Part shown: positions 16,803 through 24,741 of the stretch, in pieces
Numbering within the stretch: the first letter of the stretch is position 1
How the letters are laid out: each line of letters begins with the position of its first letter
Origin: Oscillospiraceae bacterium
GTDB lineage: Bacteria; Bacillota; Clostridia; UMGS1810
NCBI GenBank assembly: GCA_021629085.1
Contig: JAJXRJ010000020.1
Coordinates: forward strand, 6,497 to 38,700
Length of the DNA: 32,204 bases
Direction: 5' to 3'
Translations under genes and position numbers: made by a program
The notes under the pieces: generated by a model
The model's input: only the letters and a program-made list of their open reading frames with translations
What the model was told of the DNA's origin: nothing
The model's database searches: none

Positions 16803-17516
16803 TTACATACTGACTCCCATCAGCCGTTTGATGACCTCTTTATAGGCATCCTCCACCCCGCCCATATCGCGGCGGAAGCGGTCCTTATCCAGCTTTTCCC
16901 CCGTCACACTGTCCCAGAAGCGGCATGTATCGGGTGAAATTTCGTCTGCAAGGATGATTTTGCCGTGATAGCGGCCAAACTCCAGCTTGAAATCAATCAG
17001 TTCAATATTTAAATCTTTTAAGTAATCGGTTAGAATTTCGTTCACACGAAATGCGATGTCCGCAATGGTTCTAAGCTCTTCTTCCGTTGCGAGCTCCATA
17101 GCAAAAACGTGATAGTCATTAATCATGGGATCGCCCAATGCATCGTCTTTATAGCTGTATTCCAGCACAGTTTTGGCAAGTTTTTTGCCCTCCGGCAGCC
17201 CCAAACGCTTGGAAAGGCTTCCAGCTGCAATGTTTCGCACAATCACTTCAATGGGTACAATGGAGACTTTTTTTACAACTGTTTCGCGGTCGTTTAATTC
17301 CTCCACGAAATGGGTCGGGATGCCTTTGGATTCCAGCAGCTTAAACAGGTGGTTGGACACTCGGTTGTTAATAATGCCTTTGTCGTGAATGACACCCTTT
17401 TTTTCACCGTTAAATGCCGTGGCGTCGTCCTTATAATCCACAATATAGCAGTCGTCATTGTCCGTTTTAAACACTTTTTTTGCTTTGCCCTCATAGAGCA
17501 AGTCCAACTTTTTCAT
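16803..17516 (-). CDS. purC: SAICAR synthetase
   Basis: PurC joins CAIR and aspartate using ATP. The 237-residue protein starts KKLDLLYEGKAKKVF, the conserved N-terminal signature, and includes KGIINNRVSNHLF, VEVIVRNIAAGS-type sequence (PIEVIVRNIAAGS), IDFKLEFGR and DEISPDTCRFWD. Its ATG overlaps the purE stop as ATGA. It is followed by the hairpin at 16773-16795 and then purF. Confidence 0.97.
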   Translation of the reverse strand: MKKLDLLYEGKAKKVFKTDNDDCYIVDYKDDATAFNGEKKGVIHDKGIINNRVSNHLFKLLESKGIPTHFVEELNDRETVVKKVSIVPIEVIVRNIAAGSLSKRLGLPEGKKLAKTVLEYSYKDDALGDPMINDYHVFAMELATEEELRTIADIAFRVNEILTDYLKDLNIELIDFKLEFGRYHGKIILADEISPDTCRFWDSVTGEKLDKDRFRRDMGGVEDAYKEVIKRLMGVSM

Positions 17517-18019
17517 AGTTTTTCAACCTCCTGTTTGATTGCCGCATTTTTTGCGCGGACGCCCTCGGCCATTTCCTCTTTGAAGACTTTTAGCTTGTCC
17601 TTTAACGTCGGGCAAGAAAGAGACAGCATTTGCGCCGCTAAAATACCGGCATTTTTTGCGCCGTCAATCGCGACGGTTGCCACTGGAATGCCGCTTGGCA
17701 TCTGCACCATGGAGAGCAGAGAATCCAAACCGTCCATTGTGGAAGACAAGATGGGGATTCCGATGACCGGAAGCGTGGTATACGCAGCTAAAACGCCTGC
17801 TAAATGCGCGGCCTTGCCCGCTGCAGCAATGATAACACCAAAACCGTTTTGCTCCGCTTTGGAAGCAAATTTCTCCGCGTCATACGGCGTACGGTGTGCA
17901 GACAGCACATGCACCTCTAGCGGGATATCAAATTGCTTTAATATTTTGATACATGGTACAAGCCTTGGAAAATCCGAATCGCTCCCCATGACAACTGCAA
18001 CCTTTGGGATTGCACACAT
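17513..18019 (-). CDS. purE: N5-carboxyaminoimidazole ribonucleotide mutase
   Basis: Class I PurE rearranges N5-CAIR to CAIR. The motifs are AVVMGSDSDFP, VLSAHRTPYDAEKF and AAAGKAAHLAGVLAAYT, which hold the substrate-binding loop and the catalytic His. The ATG at 18019 gives MCAIPKVAVVMGSDSD and 168 residues. AGGAGGG lies about 9 bases upstream; an in-frame TTG at 18040 coincides with that ribosome binding site and is not the start. It is the first gene of the pur operon and has a promoter at 18113-18141. No purK is seen in the window. Confidence 0.96.
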   Translation of the reverse strand: MCAIPKVAVVMGSDSDFPRLVPCIKILKQFDIPLEVHVLSAHRTPYDAEKFASKAEQNGFGVIIAAAGKAAHLAGVLAAYTTLPVIGIPILSSTMDGLDSLLSMVQMPSGIPVATVAIDGAKNAGILAAQMLSLSCPTLKDKLKVFKEEMAEGVRAKNAAIKQEVEKL

Positions 18020-18059
18020 AAAAGAAGTCCCTCCTAGCAATAATTTTAAGTGGGTCTAT

Positions 18060-18083
18060 ATAAAATCATACGATGAATTTTAT
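18060..18083. promoter_or_regulatory. Dyad in the purE leader
   Basis: In the transcript direction ATAAAATTCAT faces ATGATTTTAT around CGT, a near-perfect inverted repeat about 40 bases before purE. It could be an operator or a leader hairpin. It does not resemble a purine riboswitch core or a Bacillus PurBox. Confidence 0.4.
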
Positions 18084-18112
18084 CCAATGTATGGTTGTTG
18101 TCGACAAAAACT

Positions 18113-18141
18113 ATTATAATACACATCTGCCAATATTTCAA
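18113..18141 (-). promoter_or_regulatory. Sigma-A type promoter of the pur operon
   Basis: TTGAAA (18141-18136), 17 bases, TATAAT (18118-18113) on the minus strand, about 95 bases before the purE start. The leader contains the palindrome TTGTCGACAA and the dyad at 18060-18083. Confidence 0.75.
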
Positions 18142-18322
18142 TATATATTAAAAATTTTTTATATCCTGCACAATATTTTGTGCTGAATTGCTTTTAGAAT
18201 CTCCATTTTTACTTTTGGAAAGCCAAAAACCAATCCGTATCTGTGGTTCAAACAATCAAAAGCGAAAGCAATCATCCATTTTTTGATGAATGCTCCCGCA
18301 AAAAGTGGGATTTTAAAAATAA
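18142..18322. other. Intergenic stretch between purE promoter and HxlR control region
   Basis: The gap from purE (18019) to the HxlR gene (18461) is 441 bases. Apart from the two promoters and the HxlR-linked block at 18323-18364, this part holds no gene I can support. One minus-strand frame stays open from about 18330 to 18159 but has no start with a ribosome binding site and no recognisable motif. Confidence 0.5.
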
Positions 18323-18364
18323 AGTACGCACTTTTTTTGTGCGGTAGTTACCGAAAAGGAACTA
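18323..18364. promoter_or_regulatory. HxlR-linked conserved upstream block, copy A
   Basis: It begins AAGTACGCACTTTTTT and ends with AGTTACC after a near-constant gap, the same layout as copy B at 25656-25695. Here CGCAC and GTGCG form an inverted repeat around seven T, and AGTTACC is followed by an imperfect mirror, AGGAACT. It lies just upstream of the HxlR promoter. Candidate HxlR operator. Confidence 0.5.
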
Positions 18365-18366
18365 TC

Positions 18367-18395
18367 TTGACGAATTGCAAATAATACTTTATAAT
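18367..18395 (+). promoter_or_regulatory. Promoter of the first HxlR gene
   Basis: TTGACG (18367-18372), 17 bases, TATAAT (18390-18395), about 65 bases before the ATG at 18461. Confidence 0.75.
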
Positions 18396-18460
18396 AGAAA
18401 TAAAGGTAAAAATATTCATATTAGTTTCTAAAAGATACATATCGTAAAGGGGGATAACAT

Positions 18461-18781
18461 ATGAAAAAAGCGTTACCTGCTTGCCCTGTGGAAACAACTT
18501 TAATGCTGATTTCTAACCGATGGAAAGTGCTGATTATCCGTGACTTGCTGGAAGGCACAAAGCGTTTCGGCGAATTAAAAAAGTCCGTCGGAAATATTTC
18601 TCAAAAGGTGCTAACTTACAATTTGCGTTCAATGGAAGAGGATGGATTGCTGACAAGAAACGTTTTTCCTGAGGGGCCGCCGCGCGTGGAATATACGTTG
18701 ACAGAAACAGGCTATAGCTTAAAACCCATTCTTGATTCTATGGTAATATGGGGGACGGAATATAAAGCGAAAAATACTTAA
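18461..18781 (+). CDS. HxlR-family winged-helix regulator (first copy)
   Basis: A 106-residue HxlR/DUF24 regulator: PACPVETTLMLISNRWKVLIIRDLL, then GISQKVLTYNLRSMEEDGL-type recognition helix (NISQKVLTYNLRSMEEDGLL), then the wing FPEGPPRVEYTLTETG. The conserved N-terminal cysteine (Cys8 in ACPV) is the residue that senses quinones or diamide in YodB- and CatR-type members; by analogy this may be a thiol-based sensor. AAAGGGGG precedes the ATG. It closely resembles the second HxlR protein at 25832-26158 and shares its upstream block. Its neighbours are purE (divergent) and a LysR gene (convergent), neither an obvious target, so it may be an orphan or act on the distant operon. Confidence 0.92.
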   Translation: MKKALPACPVETTLMLISNRWKVLIIRDLLEGTKRFGELKKSVGNISQKVLTYNLRSMEEDGLLTRNVFPEGPPRVEYTLTETGYSLKPILDSMVIWGTEYKAKNT

Positions 18782-18926
18782 GCAGGTTTAAGAAAGCCTT
18801 TGTACTGTTTTCAAAGATAAAATGGTTCATGGCTTTTTCCCCGCTTTCGTCGATTTTATTGCAGCACGGCCTAAAGAGAACCAGAAGTATTGATTCGTTT
18901 ACCAGGTCCAACCGAAAGGTTTGGAC

Positions 18927-18972
18927 AAAAAACAAAGCGCTTGCGTAGGGCACAAACCCTAACAAGCGCTTT
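18927..18972 (-). terminator. Intrinsic terminator of the LysR gene
   Basis: On the minus strand a perfect 10-bp stem AAAGCGCTTG/CAAGCGCTTT, with an inner TAGGG/CCCTA stem, is followed by GTTTTTTG. It lies 15 bases after the LysR stop. Confidence 0.85.
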
Positions 18973-18986
18973 CTAGGTTCTTCCAT

Positions 18987-19880
18987 TTACAAATTACATA
19001 CTTTGGATACAGCCTTTAAAAACTCCGAAACGTGGGGCGAAGGCGAGGGAGAATGGAGAATACCAAATGGAATGGTATAATCCCACGCAACAGGAACAAT
19101 TCTAAGCAGCGGGTGCACATTTCCCCATTGCCCGAACCCAATTAAAATATAGTTGTTGCTTTCGCACCGATTAAAAACATCTACGTTAAAAAAGGATACA
19201 TCCTTAATATGTATTTGCGGATGCTCTGACCAAAGTACATCTCTAAGCGCATCGGTATGTTTGTTCCACCCACGCTCAATCAGCATGACAGTCTCGCCGT
19301 ACAAATCTGAAATTTCCAGCTTGTCAGAAAAAGCAAGCCTATGATTGACAGACAATGCACAGCTTACAGGCTCGTTTGCTAATTTTAATGCATTGCAGCC
19401 CCAGCGCGCTAAGGACCCCTCATCAAACCAGCCCGCCACAATGTCAATATTTGCGCCGAGATTTTTTAGAATTTCACGGGCATTTTCTGGTGTGTTTTCA
19501 AACGGGACCATCTGAAATTTCATATTGGGACAAAGCACTTTAATTTTCGGCCACAATTCGAGTATAAATTGTGTAGGCGTCATTAAAGAACTGCCGATTT
19601 TGACAACTTTTTCTTCGCCTTGCATAGCGTTGTTGGCACGGGTAATAGAATCCTTTGCATACTGTATCATATATTTTGCATCGCCGTAAATAGAACGGCC
19701 CGCCTTTGTCAGTTTGATTCCTCTGTGCGTCCGTTCAAAAAGCTGTAAATCCAGCTCTTGTTCTAAAAGATTGATTTGTTTAATGACAGCGGTAGAAGAT
19801 ATGTATAACGCATCGGCAGCTTTTGAAAAGCTTCCTAAATCCGCTACCTGAATAAATGTTTCTAAGTGCCTGTTATACAT
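18987..19880 (-). CDS. LysR-family transcriptional regulator
   Basis: A 297-residue LTTR. The N-terminal HTH is HLETFIQVADLGSFSKAADAL with recognition helix SSTAVIKQINLLEQEL and FERTHRGIKLTKAG. An effector-binding domain follows, with ANIDIVAGWFDEGSL and PVSCALSVNHRLA. AGGAGGGG lies 5 bases before the ATG at 19880. It has its own promoter (19913-19941) and terminator, so it is a single-gene unit. It lies downstream of the SirTM operon in the same direction; no effector or target can be inferred. Confidence 0.93.
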   Translation of the reverse strand: MYNRHLETFIQVADLGSFSKAADALYISSTAVIKQINLLEQELDLQLFERTHRGIKLTKAGRSIYGDAKYMIQYAKDSITRANNAMQGEEKVVKIGSSLMTPTQFILELWPKIKVLCPNMKFQMVPFENTPENAREILKNLGANIDIVAGWFDEGSLARWGCNALKLANEPVSCALSVNHRLAFSDKLEISDLYGETVMLIERGWNKHTDALRDVLWSEHPQIHIKDVSFFNVDVFNRCESNNYILIGFGQWGNVHPLLRIVPVAWDYTIPFGILHSPSPSPHVSEFLKAVSKVCNL

Positions 19881-19912
19881 ATCAACCCCTCCTAGTTACA
19901 AAATTTTTAAAT

Positions 19913-19941
19913 ATTTTATCACAAAACGTCAAAAAATACAA
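19913..19941 (-). promoter_or_regulatory. Probable promoter of the LysR gene
   Basis: TTGTAT (19941-19936), 17 bases, TAAAAT (19918-19913) on the minus strand. Confidence 0.5.
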
Positions 19942-19960
19942 GCTATTTACAACGTTTACA

Positions 19961-19991
19961 AAAAGGCTGCAATATCATTCTGATATTGCAG
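19961..19991 (-). terminator. Probable terminator of the SirTM operon
   Basis: A perfect 11-bp inverted repeat (arm CTGCAATATCA, 3-base loop) is followed on the minus strand by CCTTTTTG. It is AT-rich and lies 180 bases after the sirtuin stop. The stretch between (19992-20172) holds only a 6-bp GGGCAA/TTGCCC hairpin and no gene. The dyad could also be a LysR operator. Confidence 0.6.
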
Positions 19992-20172
19992 TCTGACACT
20001 TGCCCTATAATAATGGTCAAGGGGGTTATTTCGTTTTTGGGCAAATATTGCCCGTTTTGTAGTACAACTTGTGGTACAAAAATTTTAAAAACACGCCAAA
20101 AAGTGTACTACATTCTGTGCAATTTTGCATTTTACACAACCGTGCCTCCGATTCCATATATCGTGCATAATA

Positions 20173-21042
20173 TTACCCCAAGTCCCCGACCACACGGTTA
20201 ATATCACTGTTCATGCAAATAGACTGCGCTGTGATTTCTTTTGGACAAACCGCCTCGCCGTTATTGATACAGGCATAGACAGCCTTCGGATTTTTCGCCG
20301 TCATTTGCCAAAACGGATATTTAATGATAACAGGCGTATTGTAGCCAACGCCAAGCTCTAAAAACAAAATCCGCTGACCGCTTCTTGTCCACAAAAAATT
20401 TTCGTAGCGTTGTGCCGCCCGGTGCCAGCCTTCGTCCTCGACAAATTTATCATCGGAACGGAGATTCATCGCAAGCGGTTTTCCGCAATGCGGACAAACA
20501 GGTAAAAGTTCGGCAGGAATCCGCATATCCTTTTGCTCTGCCAGCATTTGCCGCACCGCATCTTCATTGTCAAAAGTTTCTTTGCAGCACGGTTTAGAGC
20601 ATTGAAACAATCCGTAATCGCCCTGCGTATAGAAAAGGCGTTTTTTGTCAATGCCTGCCTTTTGAAAGCAGTGATCCACATTTGTGGTAATCACAAAATA
20701 ATCCTTGTCTTTTACAAGGCGCAGCAAATCCGAATAGGTCGATTTGGGAGGATCCACATAGCGGTTGAAGTAAATATATCTGCTCCAGTATGCCCAATGC
20801 TCCTCCGGTGTCTTGTAAGGATAAAACCCGCCGGAATACATATCGTGAAAGCCGTATTTTTCCTCGAAATCTGAAAAGTGGCTGCTAAAGCGTTCCCCTG
20901 TATAGATAAATCCTGCTGAGGTGGAAAGCCCTGCACCTGCGCCAATCACGATCGCGTCGGCGTTCTCTATCTCATTTTTCAGCCGGTCAATTTGTCCTGA
21001 GTAATTCTCGGTAGATGTTAAAATCGGTTTCCTTAAAAACAT
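20173..21042 (-). CDS. Macrodomain-linked sirtuin (SirTM), probable protein ADP-ribosyltransferase
   Basis: A 289-residue sirtuin-fold protein. The NAD-binding loop GAGAGLST spans residues 34-41, and TTNVDHCF follows at 119-126. The position of the catalytic histidine of deacylase sirtuins appears to be Gln140 (YTQGDYGLF). The zinc cysteines are Cys148 and Cys152 (QCSKPC) and Cys183 and Cys186 (CPHC). This substitution and the adjacent zinc macrodomain gene are hallmarks of class M sirtuins, described as protein ADP-ribosyltransferases in Staphylococcus and Streptococcus. There they modify a GcvH-like protein after lipoylation; no GcvH-like or lipoate ligase gene is present here. The start overlaps the macrodomain gene by 56 bases but has a good AGAGGTG site. 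It is the last gene of the operon. Confidence 0.9.
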   Translation of the reverse strand: MFLRKPILTSTENYSGQIDRLKNEIENADAIVIGAGAGLSTSAGFIYTGERFSSHFSDFEEKYGFHDMYSGGFYPYKTPEEHWAYWSRYIYFNRYVDPPKSTYSDLLRLVKDKDYFVITTNVDHCFQKAGIDKKRLFYTQGDYGLFQCSKPCCKETFDNEDAVRQMLAEQKDMRIPAELLPVCPHCGKPLAMNLRSDDKFVEDEGWHRAAQRYENFLWTRSGQRILFLELGVGYNTPVIIKYPFWQMTAKNPKAVYACINNGEAVCPKEITAQSICMNSDINRVVGDLG

Positions 21043-21766
21043 TGAAAATCACCTCTATTTCACTGTGCGTCTGTGCTTTATAGTCTTTGACAGTTTGAAT
21101 CGCAATTCGCGCCGCTTTATCATTTGGAAAATGAAATTCTCCTGTTGAGATACAGCAGAACGCAATGCTTTTCAGGTTGTTTCTATCCGCCAATTCCAAA
21201 CAGGAACGGTAACAGGAAGCAAGCAGTTCTTTATCTTTTTTTGTAAGCCACCCCTGAACAATCGGACCAACGGTATGAATGACATAATTGCAAGGAAGAT
21301 TAAAAGCAGGGGTGATTTTTGCCTGCCCTGTTTGTTCCTCGTGACCTTGCCGTTTCATCAGTTCGGCGCAAGCGAGACGAAGCTGAACGCCCGCAAAGGT
21401 GTGAATCGCATTGTCAATACATCCGTGATTCGGGCAGAAACAGCCAAGCATCGCACTGTTAGCCGCATTTACAATAGCGTCGCAGCGCAGTGTGGTAATA
21501 TCACCTTGCCAAAGATACAATCCTTCTGCAATCGGCTTCAGATCGGAAAATTCCGTAATTCCTTTGCGCTTTGTTTCTTCCTGCAAATAGGCATCTTGCA
21601 CCGCTAAAAATTCATTGCTTGCGGGTATCGGCATACGGATATTCAAGAGTGCTCGCAGAATATGCTTTTGTTCAGCGCTGCTACGGGGAATGACAATCTC
21701 TTTGTACTGCTCGTTCTCCCGTAGCAATGACTGTATCAAATACTGTCGTCTTTCACTTTGTGTCAT
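20987..21766 (-). CDS. Zinc-containing macrodomain protein, probable ADP-ribosyl hydrolase
   Basis: A 259-residue protein with about 80 helical residues followed by a macrodomain. The key motif is VNAANSAMLGCF then CPNHGCIDNAIH (residues 99-122), whose Cys/His residues are those of the zinc macrodomain subclass. GPIVQGW and CISTGEFHFP form the phosphate-binding loops. The family removes ADP-ribose placed by SirTM, so this gene and the overlapping sirtuin form a writer-eraser pair. Its ATG overlaps the end of the ATPase gene by 14 bases, with no strong ribosome binding site, which suggests coupling. Confidence 0.92.
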   Translation of the reverse strand: MTQSERRQYLIQSLLRENEQYKEIVIPRSSAEQKHILRALLNIRMPIPASNEFLAVQDAYLQEETKRKGITEFSDLKPIAEGLYLWQGDITTLRCDAIVNAANSAMLGCFCPNHGCIDNAIHTFAGVQLRLACAELMKRQGHEEQTGQAKITPAFNLPCNYVIHTVGPIVQGWLTKKDKELLASCYRSCLELADRNNLKSIAFCCISTGEFHFPNDKAARIAIQTVKDYKAQTHSEIEVIFNVFKETDFNIYRELLRTN

Positions 21767-22568
21767 AGTTGCTCATTTCGCCAAAAGCACCGCTGAATTC
21801 ACAGGAGGATAACTGTTCTTCAGGCAGATAACAGGTGTGGCGCTCCTTTTTTACAAGTTCTTTGACAAATTCCGTTGTGGGACTGCGAAGCAGGTCTTCC
21901 GGCTTTGCAAACTGTTCAATTTTACCGTTGCTCATAACCAGCACCTTTGTGCCGAGCTTCAGCGCTTCGGAAATATCGTGGGTAACAAACAACACGGTAA
22001 TGCCTGTCTGCTCATGAATCCGTTTCATTTCTGCCTGAAGCTGTCCTCGTGTAATCTCATCTACCGCACCGAATGGCTCATCCATCAGCAGAATATCAGG
22101 GGATGCTGCTAAAGCACGGGCAATACCAACCCTTTGCTGCTGACCGCCCGAAAGTTCGGACGGATAACGCTGCTTCAAATCTTCCGAAAGTCTGACGATT
22201 TTCATCCATTTGGATACGGCGCTTTTTGTCTTCTCTTTATCCCGCTTGTTCAGTAAGTTCGGAACATAAGAGATGTTTTGTTCTACTGTCATATGCGGAA
22301 ACAATACGCTGCCCTGAATGGCATAACCGATATTTCTACGAAGCTGCGTCTGATTTTTATTGCGGATATTTTCACCGTCAACAAAGATGTCCCCCAAAGT
22401 CGGCTGGATCAAACCGTTTACCATTTTGAGAGCGGTCGTTTTCCCGCAGCCCGATGAGCCGATAATTGTTATAAATTCGCCTTTTTCTATGGAGAGGTTA
22501 AATCCCTCCATTACCACTTTTTCGCCGTATGCTTTTTTGATATTCTTAAATTCGATTGCTGTTTTCAT
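21753..22568 (-). CDS. ABC transporter ATPase, glycine betaine/proline (OpuC/ProV) type
   Basis: The nucleotide-binding subunit of a compatible-solute importer. Walker A is GSSGCGKTT, the signature is LSGGQQQR and Walker B is ILLMDEPFGAVD, followed by the H-loop VTHD. No CBS domain pair follows, and the protein ends soon after the NBD. I take the ATG at 22568 (271 residues), with GAGGTG 6 bases upstream; a GTG at 22577 is also in frame. It lies 10 bases after the permease stop, so the two form one transporter. ProV-like members carry betaine, carnitine or choline; the substrate here is not determined. Confidence 0.93.
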   Translation of the reverse strand: MKTAIEFKNIKKAYGEKVVMEGFNLSIEKGEFITIIGSSGCGKTTALKMVNGLIQPTLGDIFVDGENIRNKNQTQLRRNIGYAIQGSVLFPHMTVEQNISYVPNLLNKRDKEKTKSAVSKWMKIVRLSEDLKQRYPSELSGGQQQRVGIARALAASPDILLMDEPFGAVDEITRGQLQAEMKRIHEQTGITVLFVTHDISEALKLGTKVLVMSNGKIEQFAKPEDLLRSPTTEFVKELVKKERHTCYLPEEQLSSCEFSGAFGEMSNYDTK

Positions 22569-22578
22569 TTGTTCCACC

Positions 22579-24117
22579 TCACTGTAAAAGATCGTGACTG
22601 CTAAGGTATTCCTCCGCTACATCTCTCGGCTCTTTGTTTTCCGTTTCAACGGCATAGTTCATTGCCGCCATATCGCTGTCCGTAATCAATCCGTTCAGCT
22701 TTTCAAACACAGTTTCCAGTTCCGGGTATTTCTCAAGCACTTCTGCACGAATCACATTCCCGCAAATATAAGAGGGATAAAAATGCTTGTCATCTTCCAA
22801 AACGACCACATCGGAAGCGGATAACTGTCCGTCCGTTGTAAAAATCACCATCACATCAATCTTTTCTTGATTGATTGCCTGATATTTAAGCCCAATGTCT
22901 AAATCCATCGTTTTGCCGAAATTAAGTCCATAGGTTTCACAAAGCGCATCGTACCCGTCTTCACGCTCAAAGAAATCATATTCCGCACCAAAGGTGAGAT
23001 TACCTGCTACAGCTTTCAGATCGGAATAGGTTTTCAGGTTATATTGTTCCGCAATTTCACGGCGAACCACCAAACCATAAGTATTGTTAAAGCCGTACAT
23101 CCCAACCCAATCCATATTGAAGCGTTCGCTGTATTCCTCTTCCAATTCACCGAATAAATCTTCGGTATATAAACCGTCGTGCCCCAGCACCATATTCCAG
23201 CCCGTACCCGTGTACTCAGGATACAGATCAAACTCCCCGCTCTCCATTGCGGGCTGGATATTGGATGTCCCGCCGCCGACGCCCTGCGTCAGTTCAACAT
23301 TCAAATCCGTATCCTGCTCGATCAGAATGTCCAGCATTTCACCGAGAACATATTGCTCGGTCATCGGCTTTGTGGCAATATGGATCGTGTCTTTCTGCTG
23401 TGTGTTGATCAGGATGCCTCCCGCAATGCTCAAACAGAGGATAACTGCAACAACAGCCATAATCTTATTGGTTTTCTTCTGCTTAACGCTGTGTTTGCGC
23501 ATTCGTTTTTCAATGAATCCAAGTACAAAATCCATTACAAGGGCAAGAAGTGCAATCAGTAAACTGCCGACCATTGTCATTGCCGCATTGTTTGTCGTAA
23601 TCCCCCGGTAAATCGCAACGCCCAAGCCGCCTGCCCCGATAAAAGAGGCAATACCCGCAAGGGCAATCGTCATCGTCACCATATTGCGGATTCCCGACAT
23701 AATCACGGGCATAGCAAGCGGAAGCTTGATCTTAAACAAAATCTGCGTTCTTGTACTTCCCATACCTTTTGCCGCTTCCAAAACAGCGGGATCTACATTG
23801 GTGATACCCGTATGGGTATTGCGCACCATCGGCAGCAGTGCGTAAACGGTCAGCGCAATAATTGCGGTTGCGTTTCCTACTCCAGAAAAGGGAATCAAAA
23901 AGCCGAGCATAGAAATCGACGGTATCGTATACAAAAAATTGATAACGCCTAAAGTCGGCTTTGCAGCTTTTTGAAATTCACCAATTAGAATTCCTGCAAG
24001 TCCCCCAAGCAATATGGCAATTAAAATGGAAACCAACGATATTTCCAAATGCTCCAGCAATAATTCCAAGAAAAAATCCATTCTGTCTGTAAAAACAGAC
24101 CACATATCTGTTAACAT
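22579..24117 (-). CDS. Betaine-type ABC permease fused to its substrate-binding protein
   Basis: A 512-residue fusion. Residues 1-210 form an OpuC/ProW-like permease with several TM helices and an EAA loop near 113-137 (LEAAKGMGSTRTQ...LPLAMPVIMSG). A further TM helix lies at about 219-238. From about 244 to the end is an OpuAC-type binding domain: TIHIATKPMTEQYVLGEM, GGTSNIQPAMESGEFDLYP, EYTGTGW. Such permease-binding-protein fusions are known in Firmicute betaine/carnitine/choline systems and place the binding domain on the outer membrane face. AGGGTG precedes the ATG, which overlaps the upstream gene by 7 bases. Confidence 0.93.
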   Translation of the reverse strand: MLTDMWSVFTDRMDFFLELLLEHLEISLVSILIAILLGGLAGILIGEFQKAAKPTLGVINFLYTIPSISMLGFLIPFSGVGNATAIIALTVYALLPMVRNTHTGITNVDPAVLEAAKGMGSTRTQILFKIKLPLAMPVIMSGIRNMVTMTIALAGIASFIGAGGLGVAIYRGITTNNAAMTMVGSLLIALLALVMDFVLGFIEKRMRKHSVKQKKTNKIMAVVAVILCLSIAGGILINTQQKDTIHIATKPMTEQYVLGEMLDILIEQDTDLNVELTQGVGGGTSNIQPAMESGEFDLYPEYTGTGWNMVLGHDGLYTEDLFGELEEEYSERFNMDWVGMYGFNNTYGLVVRREIAEQYNLKTYSDLKAVAGNLTFGAEYDFFEREDGYDALCETYGLNFGKTMDLDIGLKYQAINQEKIDVMVIFTTDGQLSASDVVVLEDDKHFYPSYICGNVIRAEVLEKYPELETVFEKLNGLITDSDMAAMNYAVETENKEPRDVAEEYLSSHDLLQ

Positions 24118-24731
24118 TTTTGCACACCCTTTCTTTTAATTGCCTTTACAGGGCAGCTTTCAAAGCACAACCCGCAGTGCAGGCAGTGATTTTGATTGAT
24201 TTTATACGGCTTTCCTATGCTTATACATTGCTGAGGGCAGACTTTTGCGCATTTTCCGCACCCTATGCAGGAAACGGAGATTTCAAACCCTTTTTTCTGT
24301 TCCTTATTCTCTCCGATTGTAAAATTTTCACGGTTAATCGGCTCTCTGCTTAAATCAAAAAATTCGATATTGGCGTTTGCAATGCAGAACGGCTCCAATA
24401 TGTAACGGCTTTCATTCGGATAAACGCTGTTCATACTTGGATTTTCTTTGAAAATGCGGTCTATCCAATATTTTTGCTCCGTCAGTTTTTCGGCAGTCCC
24501 CGACAATCTGACCATTTGAAAATCTTTATTCACGGCAGTTGCTGCAATGTGACTGTCCCGCATCAGCTGTGCGTAAAAATCTTTCCCCCGTGCCGTGCAG
24601 AAATAAATTTTTTCATTTTCCGCAAGCATAACATCTATAATCCGTACCTGTGGCAATCCTTTTTCATCCACGGTTGCAAATGCCGCATCTTTCACATCTC
24701 GCAAAATCTGTAAACAATCCTGTGCGTCCAT
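24111..24731 (-). CDS. FMN-binding split-barrel protein fused to two 4Fe-4S sites
   Basis: A 206-residue protein. Residues 1-130 resemble the pyridoxamine-phosphate-oxidase-like FMN split barrel (AAFATVDEKGLPQVRIIDVM, then VRLSGTAEKL). The C-terminus is a 2[4Fe-4S] ferredoxin with CIGCGKCAKVCP (Cys155, 158, 161, 165) and CLHCGLCFESCP (Cys183, 186, 189, 193). This points to a flavin oxidoreductase fed by iron-sulphur electrons. AGGAGGG lies 5 bases before the ATG at 24731. It is second in the operon after the ferredoxin-nitroreductase, with which it may exchange electrons. Substrate unknown. Confidence 0.9.
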   Translation of the reverse strand: MDAQDCLQILRDVKDAAFATVDEKGLPQVRIIDVMLAENEKIYFCTARGKDFYAQLMRDSHIAATAVNKDFQMVRLSGTAEKLTEQKYWIDRIFKENPSMNSVYPNESRYILEPFCIANANIEFFDLSREPINRENFTIGENKEQKKGFEISVSCIGCGKCAKVCPQQCISIGKPYKINQNHCLHCGLCFESCPVKAIKRKGVQKC

Positions 24732-24741
24732 TTTATCCCTC

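Noticed and set aside
18020..18180. Guanine/purine riboswitch before purE or guaA
   Set aside because: Neither leader shows the conserved three-way-junction core; the guaA leader is only about 50 bases.
18159..18340. Minus-strand open stretch reading ...FIKKWMIAFAFDCLNHRYG... in the purE-HxlR gap
   Set aside because: No start codon with a ribosome binding site, no known motif, and it overlaps the HxlR-linked block. Not supported as a gene.
18738..18986. 82-codon minus-strand open frame overlapping the first HxlR gene
   Set aside because: It runs through the LysR terminator and the HxlR 3' end, and shows no family motif.
19986..20201. Plus-strand open frame with a CPFC motif next to the SirTM stop
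   Set aside because: It begins inside the terminator dyad, lacks a ribosome binding site and overlaps the sirtuin gene end.
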